Positions 36,454-48,245 of a stretch of 64,000 nt of DNA are shown here, in pieces; the first letter of the stretch is position 1; every line of letters begins with the position of its first letter. The notes below the pieces were generated by a model. That model saw nothing but the letters and a program-made list of their open reading frames with translations. It searched no databases and was not told the origin of the DNA. Location: contig JARWMV010000013.1 in NCBI GenBank assembly GCA_030998015.1, forward strand, positions 221,155 to 285,154. The letters run 5' to 3'. A program made the position numbers and the translations under genes. The DNA comes from Ceratorhiza oryzae-sativae. Taxonomy: Eukaryota > Basidiomycota > Agaricomycetes > Cantharellales > Ceratobasidiaceae.

Positions 36454-39105
36454 TAAGCATGTGACGTGGAAGATTTGCCAAAATTCGGCACCGGATGCCA
36501 GATTTCGGCACTTTTGAACGTGTTTTCATCCTGCACTCGCTCCCGCGTGCCGGAAGCCAGAATTTCCGTGGCATTCCCGCACATGCGGGAAATTCCCGCA
36601 TTTCGCGGGAAGGCGGAAAGGCGGGCATGATCGCAGGAAGGCGAGCATAGTCGGAGCAGGGAATGCGAGCACACGGGAACAGGAACTTATGTGGGCAGGC
36701 GGAAAGGCGGAAAGCAGTCAGTAAAATAGGCTCGTACAGAATGCGCAGCACACGATTTGCACGAGTGATCTATCTGCACGTTTTCACACTATTAGATGTA
36801 GGAGGCATTGTTATTAATATATTGACACCGCGTCTGCTCGGGCTCAGTAGCTACATCGTATGGAATTCTAACAGTAATTGATATCACCACGATAAAACAT
36901 CAGGTAAACGTAGTTAGAGCAAGTAGGGAAAAGTGTTCGTTATAGTCGGATGGGAGTCGGAAATGGAGTTAAGAAGCTGGAAGCCAGAGCGCAGAGAGGT
37001 GGGATGAACAAACGAACCTGATCCTCCAGCATAGCATCTCTTCACCAACTTAACAAGTGTCAGCAAGCATACGGTAAGCAGGGGTAGCGTAGACATACCT
37101 GGCTAGCAGCTGAAACCTTTGCCTTCCTTGCAAAGGCCGAGATCTGAGGATGACGAGGAGAGGTTTAGGTCGCAAGGAAGCGAGGGGTTCAGATCGCCAG
37201 CACGCGAGGAAGGATTGAAGTCGAGTGACGAGGATGGGTTTAGGTCAAATGCCGAGGATGGATTTACATTGCAGAAAAGCAATGGTGAGCCCACGTCCGT
37301 CTCCCAAGGCACGCTGAACAGAGAAACTGTGTCTTGAGGCGGCAAGTTTGGGCTACGGGTCGCTCTAGAAAACGATGTTAGCACCTTTTTTACACAGCAT
37401 ATCGATACATCTCGTAGCGCAGAATGCGACTTACACGTGGCGGCTGATGAATATCTTGATACCTTGCTCTGCAAGCAACTGAGAGAGTTGGCAACGATGG
37501 CTGTTGAATTGGCTAAGACCTCGTCCTCCCTGCGTTTCGATCTTGAACAAGTATTATCAGAAATCCGACGAATCTGCACTCTACCGGCTCTCAATCTGTG
37601 AGTAACGCGCATTGTTTCATTGGGTACTAGCTAATAATACATGCGTTAAGTGCTCCATCCTTCGATGCGAGCACACTACATGAAGATCGCAGAGTGGGAG
37701 AAGGAGTGGATCGAGCTGTCGTCGCTGTCGCGCTCCTCGAAGACACCTGGCGGAAGTTCTACCGGCCAGCTGCAGACAGCACAGAGAAGGCATCGGGTGA
37801 ACCATCAGACGACACATCGTTTCTTGGCGTCCCGGTACGTATTACTATCGTGTAGTACTGTACATAAGCTAACGATCTGCGTAGTCCTACATGGACCAGG
37901 TCCTCTCGTCGATTGATACGGCTCAGCAGTCGGCGGAATCCCCGGTTGAAAACTTCGCTTACGGTAAGCATCATTACTCTCGGAATGTTAGCATAATACT
38001 CACTGTTGGAGATTACAAGTGCGTCAGCGCTCATGCGAGTTACGTTACTGTAACACGAACGCTTTACTCATCTCTCTCGTTTGTATGCGTTCTATCTCAT
38101 CGTCTTACTCATTGTTGTTTCGCTTGTTTTTCGCTTGTTCTCTATGCGATATCTCGGCTATGTATATGCTTACTGATCGAGATGTATATATACTCGGTTT
38201 CTCATGTAGTAGCTAGTCACTCGTTTGAATACACTTGTATACATATTTTACGTGTTTTATTTCACTGCGCTACGCTACGCTCAACACTCACACCGCAACT
38301 AGATGCACCAGTGTTCAACCTCGTTGATGGCAAACGCGTACCATTCAACCCGCTGGTCTGGTGGTATGGACAGCGCGCGGTCGGGAACGAAAGGAATGGG
38401 CTGACTCAACTCGCGCTCGATGTTCTGAGTGCTCCCGGTGAGTTCTTGTATTCTACATCCATCTGTGTGAGGCGCTGACTTAACACGAAGCGTCGAGCGT
38501 GGATGTGGAACGCGCGTTCTCGTTTGGCGGCTCGATTGTGAGTAAGCGTCGGCACAACCTTTCACCGCACACCATTCAAGCCACCGCCACGCTGGGCTCC
38601 TACTCGAAAGCAGGCCTGGTGAAACCGGGCACTCTGAAGCTGCCACTGCGTGGGAGGGAGAAGGCGAAGGAGGATGTGAAGATGGCTGCGTAGGAAGATA
38701 TGGTGGCGCCGACGACTGTTGTTTACCTATATCTGAATGTACTTACGACTGTGACGAATGATCAGTGCTCCTGTGCACATATTAATCTATTCGCTATCCC
38801 GTGTGTTCCTCGTTTATACAAACAAAGTTATATTGTTAGACCAATCTACTCAATACAGGCTGTCGAGTCCGCCGCTTGCTGCTGCCAGAGCGCGGGAGCT
38901 CTGCCGAAAATTGCGGGAACTCCGCCAGAATCTGCGGGAAAAGGTCAGCGGGAATGCCGAATTCCTGCAGACATGCCGGGCGGGAGTTGATACGTCGAGG
39001 GTGGTTCCGGCGCTGGCTCCCGCGTCCGCGTTGCCGAAAATCGCCGAAAAAAACTCCGGCAAGCGCCAAGTTTCCGGCGTGCCGGAGTTCCGCGTCACAT
39101 GCTTA
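36454..39105 (+). mobile_element. hAT-like element, 2.65 kb, decayed
   Basis: Inverted ends TAAGCATGTGACG lie at 36454-36466 and, reverse-complemented, end at 39105. Both are followed inward by sub-terminal DNA full of CGGGAA/TTCCCG and CGGCA words, including hairpins such as TTCCCGCACATGCGGGAA (~36577). A plus-strand hAT transposase C-terminal region lies inside. I could not find an 8-bp target duplication (flanks gttgtagg and tggtgatg), so the exact ends are uncertain. It interrupts the DNA between the satellite and the sirtuin gene block. Confidence 0.72.
37527..38693 (+). pseudogene. hAT transposase, C-terminal part
   Basis: Coherent pieces in order: NKYYQKSDES (~37545), then after an intron VLHPSMRAHYMKIAEWEKEWI (~37650). 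Later come FNPLVWWYGQ (38345), then after a short intron the dimerisation block VDVERAFSFGG and KRRHNLSP (38500-38570), ending at 38693. These match the C-terminal half of hAT transposases, including the ERAFS signature. The N-terminal BED finger and catalytic region are not recognisable upstream, where a short repeat of DGFRS-like codons lies near 37170-37270. It is probably inactive. Confidence 0.7.
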
Positions 39106-39767
39106 TGGTGATGTTGAATGCCAAGATGCATTGCATTGACTGAAGCCACTTTGTGAACCCTAATGCTCCCAGTTCTCTGGTCCCAAGCTTGTTCCTACAC
39201 ATATGTTCTCACCACATGTCCATTTCATAGGTCACTTTTGGTAGGGAGACTGCTTGGTGCAACCGCTGCACTGCCTCCAGTTTCAGACCTGTTGCTTTCT
39301 AGACACCCTCCTTAAAAGGTTGACCCACATGGTTGCTGTCTTCAATACCCCTACTCATTGCTGACCCTATCTCAACTCACCATCTAACAGCACTCCTAGA
39401 AAGCAATGCAACCTGAGCAGCTTGATTTTTACTCCAACAATCTTAATCATGATCATAGTTATGGCTCCCAGGGTGATATCAAACCCACAGGAACTGACCA
39501 AAGCAATCAATGAGTAGCTTTCCACTCCAGAGGCCTCATTTGTATTGTTTAGTTTCTGTTTCGTGCTCAATTGGGACATCTTTAACACACATCATTGAAA
39601 TCCCCAGTGAACCCTGTTGCCTATATTTGTCAGTGCTTAAAAGTCAAATCTGAAATCAATGCTTGCTATTTGAACCAGTCTGCCTGTGTTGCTATGAGGA
39701 GCTTGTCTCCCACATTAGGAATAAGTAAAGGTATTGGAAACTAGGAATCACACTTCTATTACTAAGA
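39106..39767. other. Intergenic, no gene seen
   Basis: Between the hAT right end and the 3' end of the minus-strand gene at 39768. I see no coding region, repeat or RNA that I can support. Confidence 0.5.
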
Positions 39768-40968
39768 TCATGTAGTACACTGGTGGATGAGTACCTCAAC
39801 ATAGTACTTCCCAAATCTTTCATGCAAAACACCTTCTAGATTGCTTGAATCAAGCAGCCAGGACCTGCCGCACTGAGAGCAATGCACAGTCAATTTGAGA
39901 TCTTTGATCCTCATCAGATTTTGGCTGTTGTGTTTCACCAGCCAAGACTTTTCCCTTGTAGAAGTACCTGAAGGATTGCAGAGACAGGTGGATTGGATTG
40001 GTGGCAATTGCTTGCCAAGTGGTCGATGCTTGAAATCGCAAGCTAGAAACATTTTGACTGGGTTTTGACTTGTGAACACAGCAAGATTTGATCGATTGAA
40101 TAACTCATTGTTGTGGAGCCAACTGTCTAGAATTGGCTCAGATTGTCTACCCTTGCCAGGATAAAGCGCAACAAGAGAATCCATCAGGAACAACGCCCAG
40201 CTCTTTGTTTGATACCTTGCAAGGCTCATGCTGACAATCATGATGTCAAAGGTTGCCTGGCTGCAGATGTGGTGAGTCCATGATGCAACTAGAGAAAATG
40301 AGAGTGGAATGCACCTTTGGAATACACTATCCAATGACTGAGCTTGTTGGAAGTCCTGTGGCCCATCACTCATGGAGATCAACACAATCTGGGCTTTGAT
40401 GCTGCACTTTGCAAGTATCTTCATTGGAGGAATGGAATGGTTCATGTGCTATGGTCATATGAACACCACCCTTGATCACTCCTTGGGCTCAATTGGCTTA
40501 CCTGGGCCAATTTCTGTGCAGGTGATATTCCAAGGTCCAGCACTGTGCCCAGTGAGACAATAGAGTCCATGAGGTGTACAGTAAGCAGATGGTAGCCACT
40601 CCTGAATAGCACCCAATAGGGGATGTAAACAAGAGGCACTGAAGGCTCCGGTGCCTTCACTCACCATGCAGGCACCAGCAGGGATAGGTCACTCATGCCA
40701 GATAGGATTACTGTGTAGCAGCGGCACTGAAGGTTGTCAGCCTTGATGCTTGACTTGGCTGTCCAGTACACACCTCCCATGCATATTGTTCAGCAAGTTC
40801 AATGAAAGCCAAAGCCATACTCTCTGCCCGACCTTGAGCTGCCCCAGAATGGCATATAAGAACCATGATTGATTTGTGCTGCTGTCGCACAGAGCTTGAA
40901 GATGCTGAAATTTTGCTGGGTTCCACAAGTGTCCCTGGCAGCTTTGCCTGCGTGGAACTGGAAAGCAT
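39768..40968 (-). CDS. Unknown protein downstream of the sirtuin
   Basis: Three minus-strand frames appear to be exons of one gene: 40968-40708, 40660-40442 and 40445-39768. I could not fix the joins. The first has KSIMVLICHSGAAQ and a helical stretch. The last (225 codons) is a well-formed protein segment with LARYQTKSWALFLMDSL, a CxxC pair (HCSQCGRSW) near the C terminus and a final HQC. Codon texture is like the neighbouring sirtuin and the gene could be its partner or a distal part of it. I do not recognise the family. Confidence 0.4.
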
Positions 40969-41107
40969 TTGGTAAACTATCCGTGTTACCTGCAGGGTAC
41001 GTTGGGTTAGCAGCTGGTCACAGTATGCACAGTGGAATAGGCATGGCTATACCTCTGGCCCCATCTTTCGGCTGCTGCATATCAGATTCATCTAGTGATG
41101 CTTGCGG

Positions 41108-42187
41108 TCATGCAGGAATATTATGCATGGGTTGGGAGTCACCTACTGGTGTCAAAACCCTGCACGCCTCTGCAGCCCAGGTGTTTATATCACCTTCTAT
41201 ATGCAAGTCGAAGTACCTTGCCCATCGTTTCTGTAGGCGGCTCCCTTGTCCAATGTATATGACAGCACCCTGATGAGAATGAACTTTGCCAGCTAATGAC
41301 TGAACTAAGCGTGCAACCCCATCAGTTGCAAGGGATGTCCCAATGACCAGCAACAGTTCCGCTCTACCATCTTGTATTTGCTGTTGTTGAAATGTTTGTG
41401 TTTTGCTGTCATGATCCCGTGAATCCTGGTTCCAAACCACGTCTGGCAAGAGTATCCCAGGTGGGCGATCTCGGAAGTTCCATCTGCACTGCCGTGTTGC
41501 TGCACTTGCTGAGAAGGGATCAAGCCATGCCATTGCATGCAATTACACAATCACACTCACCTTGCTCCAGGCAGTCTTGCCGGAAGCATGACGCAATCCC
41601 ATCTCTCAGCAGCTGGTCATCAACAACTCGAGCATCCCCCTCAGGAGGTCGCCCACACCGATTGCATTTCAGCTCGTTCCGGCCATGCAACTCAATGACG
41701 CACTCTGTCAAATCTGGCTCCCCTCGCTGCAGTATTCCATCTATGTTCAGGGTATAGCATCGAGCAAGCCGCTGGTGCGAAAAGAGCAGCTGAATGTACA
41801 GATGACCTTGAGTGGGGGGTGCATCTCGCGCCATGATCCTCATCTTTGCCAACATGCGCCCGACTGGTGCAAGGGTCTCTGGTCTACTGAGATTGTGTAT
41901 GTCAAACAGATCCTTTGCAGCCACCGCCGCCCCAAGTTCTGGTGGCTGGCAATTATATAGGCCTTCTTTGGACCGGTAATCCTGTGGTTGAAGCATCAGT
42001 TTTGTGCAAAGGACAATACACTGGTGCTCACTGGGATGCCGGCCCCTGTGGATATCCCAGCGCCACACACCACAGTGACCTTCTTAGCATGGCCAATCAC
42101 AGCTTGAATCTGTTTATACGCCTCCTGATGAGTATCATCGTTCAGTTGTAGAACTGGGATTGACTGGTGTTGTGTGGGGTGGTCCAT
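41108..42187 (-). CDS. Sir2-type NAD-dependent deacetylase, HST3/4-like
   Basis: Three exons (42187-42032, 41981-41561, 41508-41108) join in frame to 325 aa. The sirtuin landmarks are present: VVCGAGISTGAGIP, then DYRS across the first intron; TLNID (usually TQNID); the catalytic His in ELHGR; a zinc pair CNRC with a second pair in CFRQDC; and VIGTSLATDGVARLV followed by KVHSHQGAVIYI. The block GTSL..xGV..LV...K.VH is characteristic of HST3/HST4-type sirtuins, which remove H3K56 acetylation in yeasts. The Gln-to-Leu change in TQNID touches an active-site position and may alter activity. It is transcribed away from the 876-aa gene at 43123. Confidence 0.85.
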
Positions 42188-43122
42188 GTCTCTGACACTG
42201 TTGGAGCGATGCAGAATTCAGTTGGTTCATGTACGAACTGATGTCCACTGCTGGTTTGTAATTCAACATGAAACAAGCAACAGGGCTTTGCTGTGATGTA
42301 CGTTACAACCAGCAACATGTGGAACATCCAGGTGTTAACCCCTGACATGACTGACAGGTATCCCATGCTCCTAGCCACCGAAGTTCAAAATTTCTACGCC
42401 AGAGAGGCACACAATCACTGAATACCAGCCTAGTGCCAGCCTAGTCCATGATCAGATTTCGGTCTGCATGGTCAGCAGAGTAGCCACTGCCTTGGACAAA
42501 GGGGCAATAATCAGTGTATAGCAACAGAAGCATGTGGCACTGGCAGTGCTTGGGGCTTCTAGTGCTGGTTTATGATTCATCTCACCAACATTACATATAC
42601 CCCACCTTTGTGCAATATGCACCCACAACTCTCGGGCGTCAATTGATCAACACAAAGGACTTAAGGCAATGTGGAACGCATGGTAGATGGCATATATTTA
42701 TAGCTAGGTGCCTGAGAGGATAACCAAGGGCGAGGGAACAAGCCTTATGCTGGCCGGGCGCTGATGCACCAATGGTCACACAGTCCTGTGGTTTCCATCT
42801 CAACATTCTCAATGTCGTGGAAACCCGCTGCCGGGATAATGTCAGTAACTTAGCACAGTGATCGGCACTACACCATAATGAGGAAGACCGCTGTCCGGTG
42901 AAGCAGCTCCCGGTGGTGTTCGGGGTCACACTCCAGCGACCATACCAATTTTGTTGGAGGTAGATACTGTGGGGCCAGGCATGCAGAGCTTGCAGCAAAT
43001 AGAGAAATGAAACAAGGTTGCTCGTGAGCAGGGGAGCCCTGTTCTCCCTAACCTGACCTGAAGTGTCAGCACATCTCAGACTTTTTTTGACCACCCTTCT
43101 TCGCTCTCTCGCCTTATCGAAC
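42188..43122. promoter_or_regulatory. Divergent upstream region, sirtuin and 876-aa gene
   Basis: The 935-bp gap lies between two divergent starts. A TATATTTATA box lies near 42690. The satellite core CCCTAACCTGAC recurs once at ~43046, 75 bp upstream of the 43123 start, linking this region to the array at 34-36 kb. Confidence 0.45.
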
Positions 43123-45937
43123 ATGGAAGGCGAGCTTGGTATGCAGCACGATCTCCGCAAAGCAATTGACAAGAATTTGCCTGTTCCTACTGCCTGCTCC
43201 TTGGCGGAGTGGTCTGAAGAATGGTTGAGAATGGACAAATTTAATGACCGCGAGGCTCGTGATCGGTTCGCACTTACTGGGCATTATGTTCAAACATCTA
43301 CTGGCGCACCGACACGCTCACAGATCACGTTTGAGGGTGATCGGATTCAACCAGACATCCAGCCCACAATGCTGAACGACGTAGACTCTGTCATTGGTAT
43401 TGCACACGACCGCCTGCCATTCATGGCCAATGTGGACCTCAAATATTTTATGCTCCAGGACCATCGACAGACACTCAATTCCCCACTCCATATACCACCC
43501 ATTGAAATTGACGATCAGTATGGTACCTTGGTGAGTAATATCTAGTGACTGGCACATAGAGCCAATCTCACCAAGTCAAAGAGTGTGCATCCTCACAAGG
43601 TGCCAAACGCTCGCTTTTTAGAAGGAGACAATCACCTGCAGGTCCGAATTGCATTCCCCAGGCTGAAACGGGACACTGCAACATCAAACACCCTGACCAA
43701 GTTTGAACATGAACAATTCTATGACCTGGCTGCTGGCCCAGCAGGTGCAGCAGAAGTTCCATTGCAGCTGTCCGGCGTCTGGCCGCCAACCTGGGGCAAC
43801 GAAAAATTCAGAGCTGAGGATGAACGGAATACACGAGAGGCTGGCGAGGAAGGAACAACGGCCCGAGGCAAACGCCTTCAACAGACTGAGTGGATTATTC
43901 ATTCACAGTATATAAACCCGTGGATCTGCCGGATACGTGAACTAGTCGACGCACTACCGGAACTTGAGTGGGCGCACTCGTTTTTCTTCATCATTCAGAT
44001 GCGAGGACTCAAAACAATCTCCAAGAGCATGCATTCTCCTCCTGAAGTGGCCCCGATGCTGGATGGTAAGTCAAGGTCAACCTTCAGTCCCTGGGGATGT
44101 TGAATGTGTTAACTCTCCTACCACATTCACAGGGGAAGAGGGTTGTTTGGACCCTGAGAGCCCACGAGTTATAGCAGTGGAGACCATCCTGAAGGTCTTT
44201 GATACAAATGAGTTTGCCCATGACCATTGGTTTCTGGATATTGGTATGAATATCCGAATTCCATGCCCTGAAGGCGGGTCCTTGTGTCCTTTGCCTGCCG
44301 TCGCTGCTCATGCGGCAATCCTATCTCACCTGCTTGGACTGGATATTGATACCTGCACTGAGTGGGTGGAGCAGGGTGGCCACCACTACCAGAGGGATGA
44401 GCTTGCTGGTTTGAAAGCACTGGCTGGCTTCCGTTTCCAAGTTCCAAGCGACCTGGACCTTGGCATATACTATATCCAACTTTATACTAGTGATAAGGTT
44501 TTGGTCTATAACCTCAATATGCCACATCATTCGAAACGGGTAACAAGTTGGCAAGCCCTTGAAGCATTTGACAAGTGGCGAGAATATCACTTTCAGCCTC
44601 TCTTGAAAGTCTTCCAGGACGCAGCTAGATCGCACGAGATGTACTTGCGGCTGGAAGTACGGGTCGAGTACCATCAATACCCTTTTGCACTTCTCCGAAT
44701 TCCCAACAACCTGCTCGCCTCATGGATGTATGCTGTTGAGCCCCATGTGTTTTGGTAAGCATGTTCTCTATTGCGTTCACCCACCAGCTGATGATTTAGA
44801 AGGGGTTGGAAATACCGGCGTCTGACTTCGATTTATTCTGTGTTGCGCCGTTGGATCGATGCAAGGTCATCAGTTACTCTGGAGAGCATACCCCAACATA
44901 TGTCTCTCTTTGTTTCTCTCATCTGGATGGCAAATGGTCTTGTCAATCGGCCAGACGAGGGCGGCACATGGAATGAGGTACGCGATGCATCCAGTGTGCA
45001 TGCCATCAACAGGAACGGATCCCTTGTTCCCATTTGGCCACTCAGGGCGCACTTCCTGCATTCACTCAAGTTCAAACAGGGCAAGCCGCCAAGCATGTCT
45101 GGCAATCGAACAATATCGATGAAAACACTGCTTTACGTTTGTTCCCAGAAACTCCCAGCAATCACCGAAAGTGGACTCCATGACATGATTGTTAACCACA
45201 CCACCCAGGAGCCTGATGATATGCAAGTCGATGCTCCAGTCGCAGACTTGCAGCAGGCACGCCTAACTTACCACAAAACCGGTACGAACAAGAAGGCACG
45301 TGTTGCAACTCGCAGTCGAATACGGCTACCCAACCTCTTCACGGAGACACTTCCAGCTCTCCCACAAGATGACAAGGATGAATCGGAGTCTGAGGACTAT
45401 GAGGAGCGCTCACAGGGGACTACGCTCAGTCAGCTGGTGACCGATGTGCTGTGTGATCTGCCGATTCAGATCTTTGAAAAGGCGCCAGTGGCCAAGGGTG
45501 GCCTCGCTTGGTGCACGATACCACGTGGATCAGCAGACGTCAAGCCAGATGCTTTCCAGAATATGGAGTTTCTCGCATTGGCTTTTCCTTCCCGCATTGT
45601 GTTCCCCGTTGATGGTAAACGTTGGGAGGAGACCGTTGCAGCTCTCCTCCCTACCATCACTGAGTCAAAGAAGGATTCGACTGGTGGGGAGCAGGGTCTG
45701 CACTGTCTTGCAGCTCGTGCTGACTTTGTGTCCATCCAAAGGAAGGTCCCAACTGACTCTCAAGCAAAGGTTGTCCAGGTTGCCAGGGATTATGTTGATG
45801 AGAAATGGGTCTGGCTACCCTATGGCAAACCTAAAACACGCATTTGGGCCACAGGAAAGGCTGCGGTGAGAGGTTCATCTGCATTTGGGCCATTTGAAGG
45901 AGGGCCGTGGATTGTTCTGAATCCCAATACTACTTAA
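43123..45937 (+). CDS. Intact 876-aa protein of unknown family
   Basis: Four exons (43123-43530, 43600-44065, 44133-44754, 44803-45937) join in frame with GT-AG introns. The third acceptor is GATTTAGAAG; the nearer TTTAG would give a stop. The protein is soluble-looking. It has a His-rich GGHHYQRDE stretch near residue 390, an aromatic-rich middle (FLDIGMNIRIPCPEGG, LRLEVRVEYHQYP), an acidic Asp/Ser/Glu segment near 45370-45420, and a C-terminal globular part ending GPFEGGPWIVLN. No enzyme motif, transmembrane segment or zinc cluster is convincing. It sits between the divergent sirtuin and the SNF2 gene. An upstream ATG at 43063 is possible; 43123 gives a cleaner N terminus. Confidence 0.75.
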
Positions 45938-46611
45938 CACTTGATATGTCTTATTTTATACCTGTAATCTCCTGCTCTTTATATCTTCTTCAAGTAGTTT
46001 TATCACAAATTTGTTGGTGTATAAACCTTCTTCAATACCTGGATTGCACCATGCGCTCTGTTGGTACACATTGGTAAAGCCTTTCAATAATCTCTCACAG
46101 AGACACATGAATTAATTGGGTCACCAATCACTGTTTGGAAGCCAAATTCTGTTCGGCCACATTGCTGAGGGGTGCTCACTGGTGTCTGAGCAGGTGAGCT
46201 GATTGGCCCTGCAGGCTGGTGCAAGCCACAGGCCATATTTCCAGAACCATCAAAGCATAGAACCTCATCTCAGCCTATGCGTTTCATGTCAGGCCACCCT
46301 CCCCAAGAGATTTTGGAGTGCTTGAGATGCACTGCTTTGTAAAATGTCCAGTTATATGGAACAATTCTCATGCTCACTGCTGGTAGGCCTTACATTCAAC
46401 TTCTCCCATATGCAGCAAGCCAATGTAAATTTCCGGCATCTCCAATGACACTGGGGATTCAGGTTGATTGGTACTCACCGTTAGTTTGAACAGTTCTCGC
46501 CAGATCACATGATGCCCCAACTGAATGCCAGTTATCCTTTTTGACATTAATAGCCAATGCTTAAGCGCTGCCCCTCCATGCTTCCCGAGAGTGGGGTTGG
46601 CTGACCCACTG
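45938..46611. other. Intergenic, no gene seen
   Basis: 3' flank of the 876-aa gene up to the hAT target duplication. No coding sequence supported. Confidence 0.5.
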
Positions 46612-47802
46612 GTCGCGACTAGGGATTAAAATGGATAGCGAGAAGTTGGATGAGCCTGGGTAATTACCCACGGGAAACTACTCGGAGAGCCTTGGCTGGT
46701 GCCGGAAACCGAATGGAATATATGACGCGGGTATGCTAGGCGTGGGAGCAAACCTGGGTGAGCACACGGGTGCCAAGCGCTGGGATTATGAGCGGCACTC
46801 GCTGTTTGTACATTTTACAGTAAAAAGTATATTTTCAACTGAGCAGCAATGATGTCCTATATGCGCGTCATATGCTCGCCAGAAAAATAGCGCATAATTT
46901 TCTTGACTCACCAGTGTATTTTGTGTGTATAAAAGCACAAGCGGGGAGCATTCAAAGTCATCGACATCTTTTCGACATGTCTACGACTGAACCCCACTCT
47001 GAACTGCCCTCTGTTACCCATTCTGCTCCAGACGAGCCGTTCGTCGGCGTCTGAAGCGTTGTAAAGGTCTCAGCGCAATGAGCAATGCTGAAGTCTGGGA
47101 CAAAACCGACTCAAACATCTCAGGTACATCTTTCATCCATCGATGCTTGATGGCTTTAGTGCTGAGCCTTTTATTTTTAGGGCAGTATTTGGACCCAGCG
47201 CCACACTTCGACCTCGTCGCCGCCAATCCATCTTGAATGCGACTCAATCCAGGAGTATCTTGAGACTCCGGTTGCATCCTCTTACGTCATCTCACAATAC
47301 GGCGGGGTGCTTTCTTACTGGGACTCCAAGCTGGAGTGTCGCCCTTATGTTGCCGCCTGGCTCTGGATCTATTGACTGTACCCGGTAAGTTCATTTGCAC
47401 TCTCTGGTTAAGTATCCTAGAAATGACATGCACCTCAGCTTCGTCGGTTGACGCTGAGCATGCGTTCTTGGGGGGTCTGTTGATGATGAACCACCTCCAG
47501 CGCCGTATGTCATCGCGCATATTCCGAGCTCAGATGGCCGTTGGATCATGGTATGGCACCCCCTTGCTCCCAGAGCTTGACAACGTCGCCCAAATTATTG
47601 AGTCTCACATGTAAATAAAAAAATATATTTTGTCGAAATACAAGTATGGTCTTCCTGGATGACACCCGTGTTTATCACCCACGCAGAGAGTCTTCTGGGT
47701 AGTTGGTGGCTGTGCGAACCAGGCTGCACCCGACCCGTCTTTGCACCCATGGGATTACCCACGTGGCAACCCAGGCCACCCGTTTTGATCCCTAGTCGCG
47801 AC
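46612..47802 (+). mobile_element. hAT element with 8-bp target duplication
   Basis: The element itself spans 46620-47794 (1175 bp). Its ends are inverted: TAGGGATTAAAATGG at the left and CCCGTTTTGATCCCTA at the right. It is flanked by the 8-bp direct duplication GTCGCGAC (46612-46619 and 47795-47802), the size expected for hAT transposition. The duplicated word is itself a palindrome, so the exact boundary could shift if it were counted in the TIR. It carries only the 3' part of a transposase gene, so it is an internally deleted, non-autonomous copy. The clean duplication suggests a fairly recent insertion. Confidence 0.87.
47210..47614 (+). pseudogene. hAT transposase, C-terminal fragment
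   Basis: Plus-strand pieces read as YLETPVASS then YWDSKLECRPYVAAWLW, an intron of ~55 nt (from ~47383), then SSVDAEHAFLGG, HLQRRMSS, KAQMAVGSWYGTP-like sequence and a stop at 47614. SSVDxERAFSGG is the hAT dimerisation signature, here with Glu-His-Ala in place of Glu-Arg-Ala. The rest of the transposase is missing. Confidence 0.75.
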
Positions 47803-48245
47803 TGATCACCTTACTGCTCCCGCATTGCAAATTAGAACTCTTGCGGTTCTCGGGGTCCTTGCTGCCATGCAGATTTCGTGTTTCATCTAGCCTGCACCCA
47901 GGATGGTATTTGATTGAGTGATTGCGGGTCCCTGAGTGTCCGGCATCGGCGCCAAGATGCAAAAATGATGGACGAGTGAAGGCAGCCACTACACCACTTT
48001 GAAGTTAGGACAAAGCACACGCCTATTCTCCTAGGTTACTGAGTGCAAACCAACAGGATGTACCAAACATGGGGGACAATCAGCTGATCGGACCGACCGC
48101 CATTCAATATGATTGAACACAACAAGCGGGCTATGCTCAACCTCTTCCCAAATTCAACAACCACGTAACATTGACTTTTCCATCACAGTAAGCTCCAGCC
48201 GTTGGCAAGAATTGGGTGTTCTGACTGTGGTGTAAAGCTCTCAGC
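47803..48245. other. Intergenic, SNF2 gene upstream region
   Basis: About 440 bp without a gene, between the hAT insertion and the first ATG of the SNF2 gene. It should include what is left of the SNF2 promoter; the insertion may have moved distal elements away. Confidence 0.45.

Noticed and set aside
37119..37612. Serine- and Asp-rich frames on both strands
   Set aside because: They come from a short degenerate DNA repeat (GATGGGTTTAGGTC-like words) inside the hAT element, not from a gene.
43123..45937. A TET/JBP dioxygenase, often found with basidiomycete transposons
   Set aside because: I could not find the HxD...H metal-binding triad in the spliced protein.
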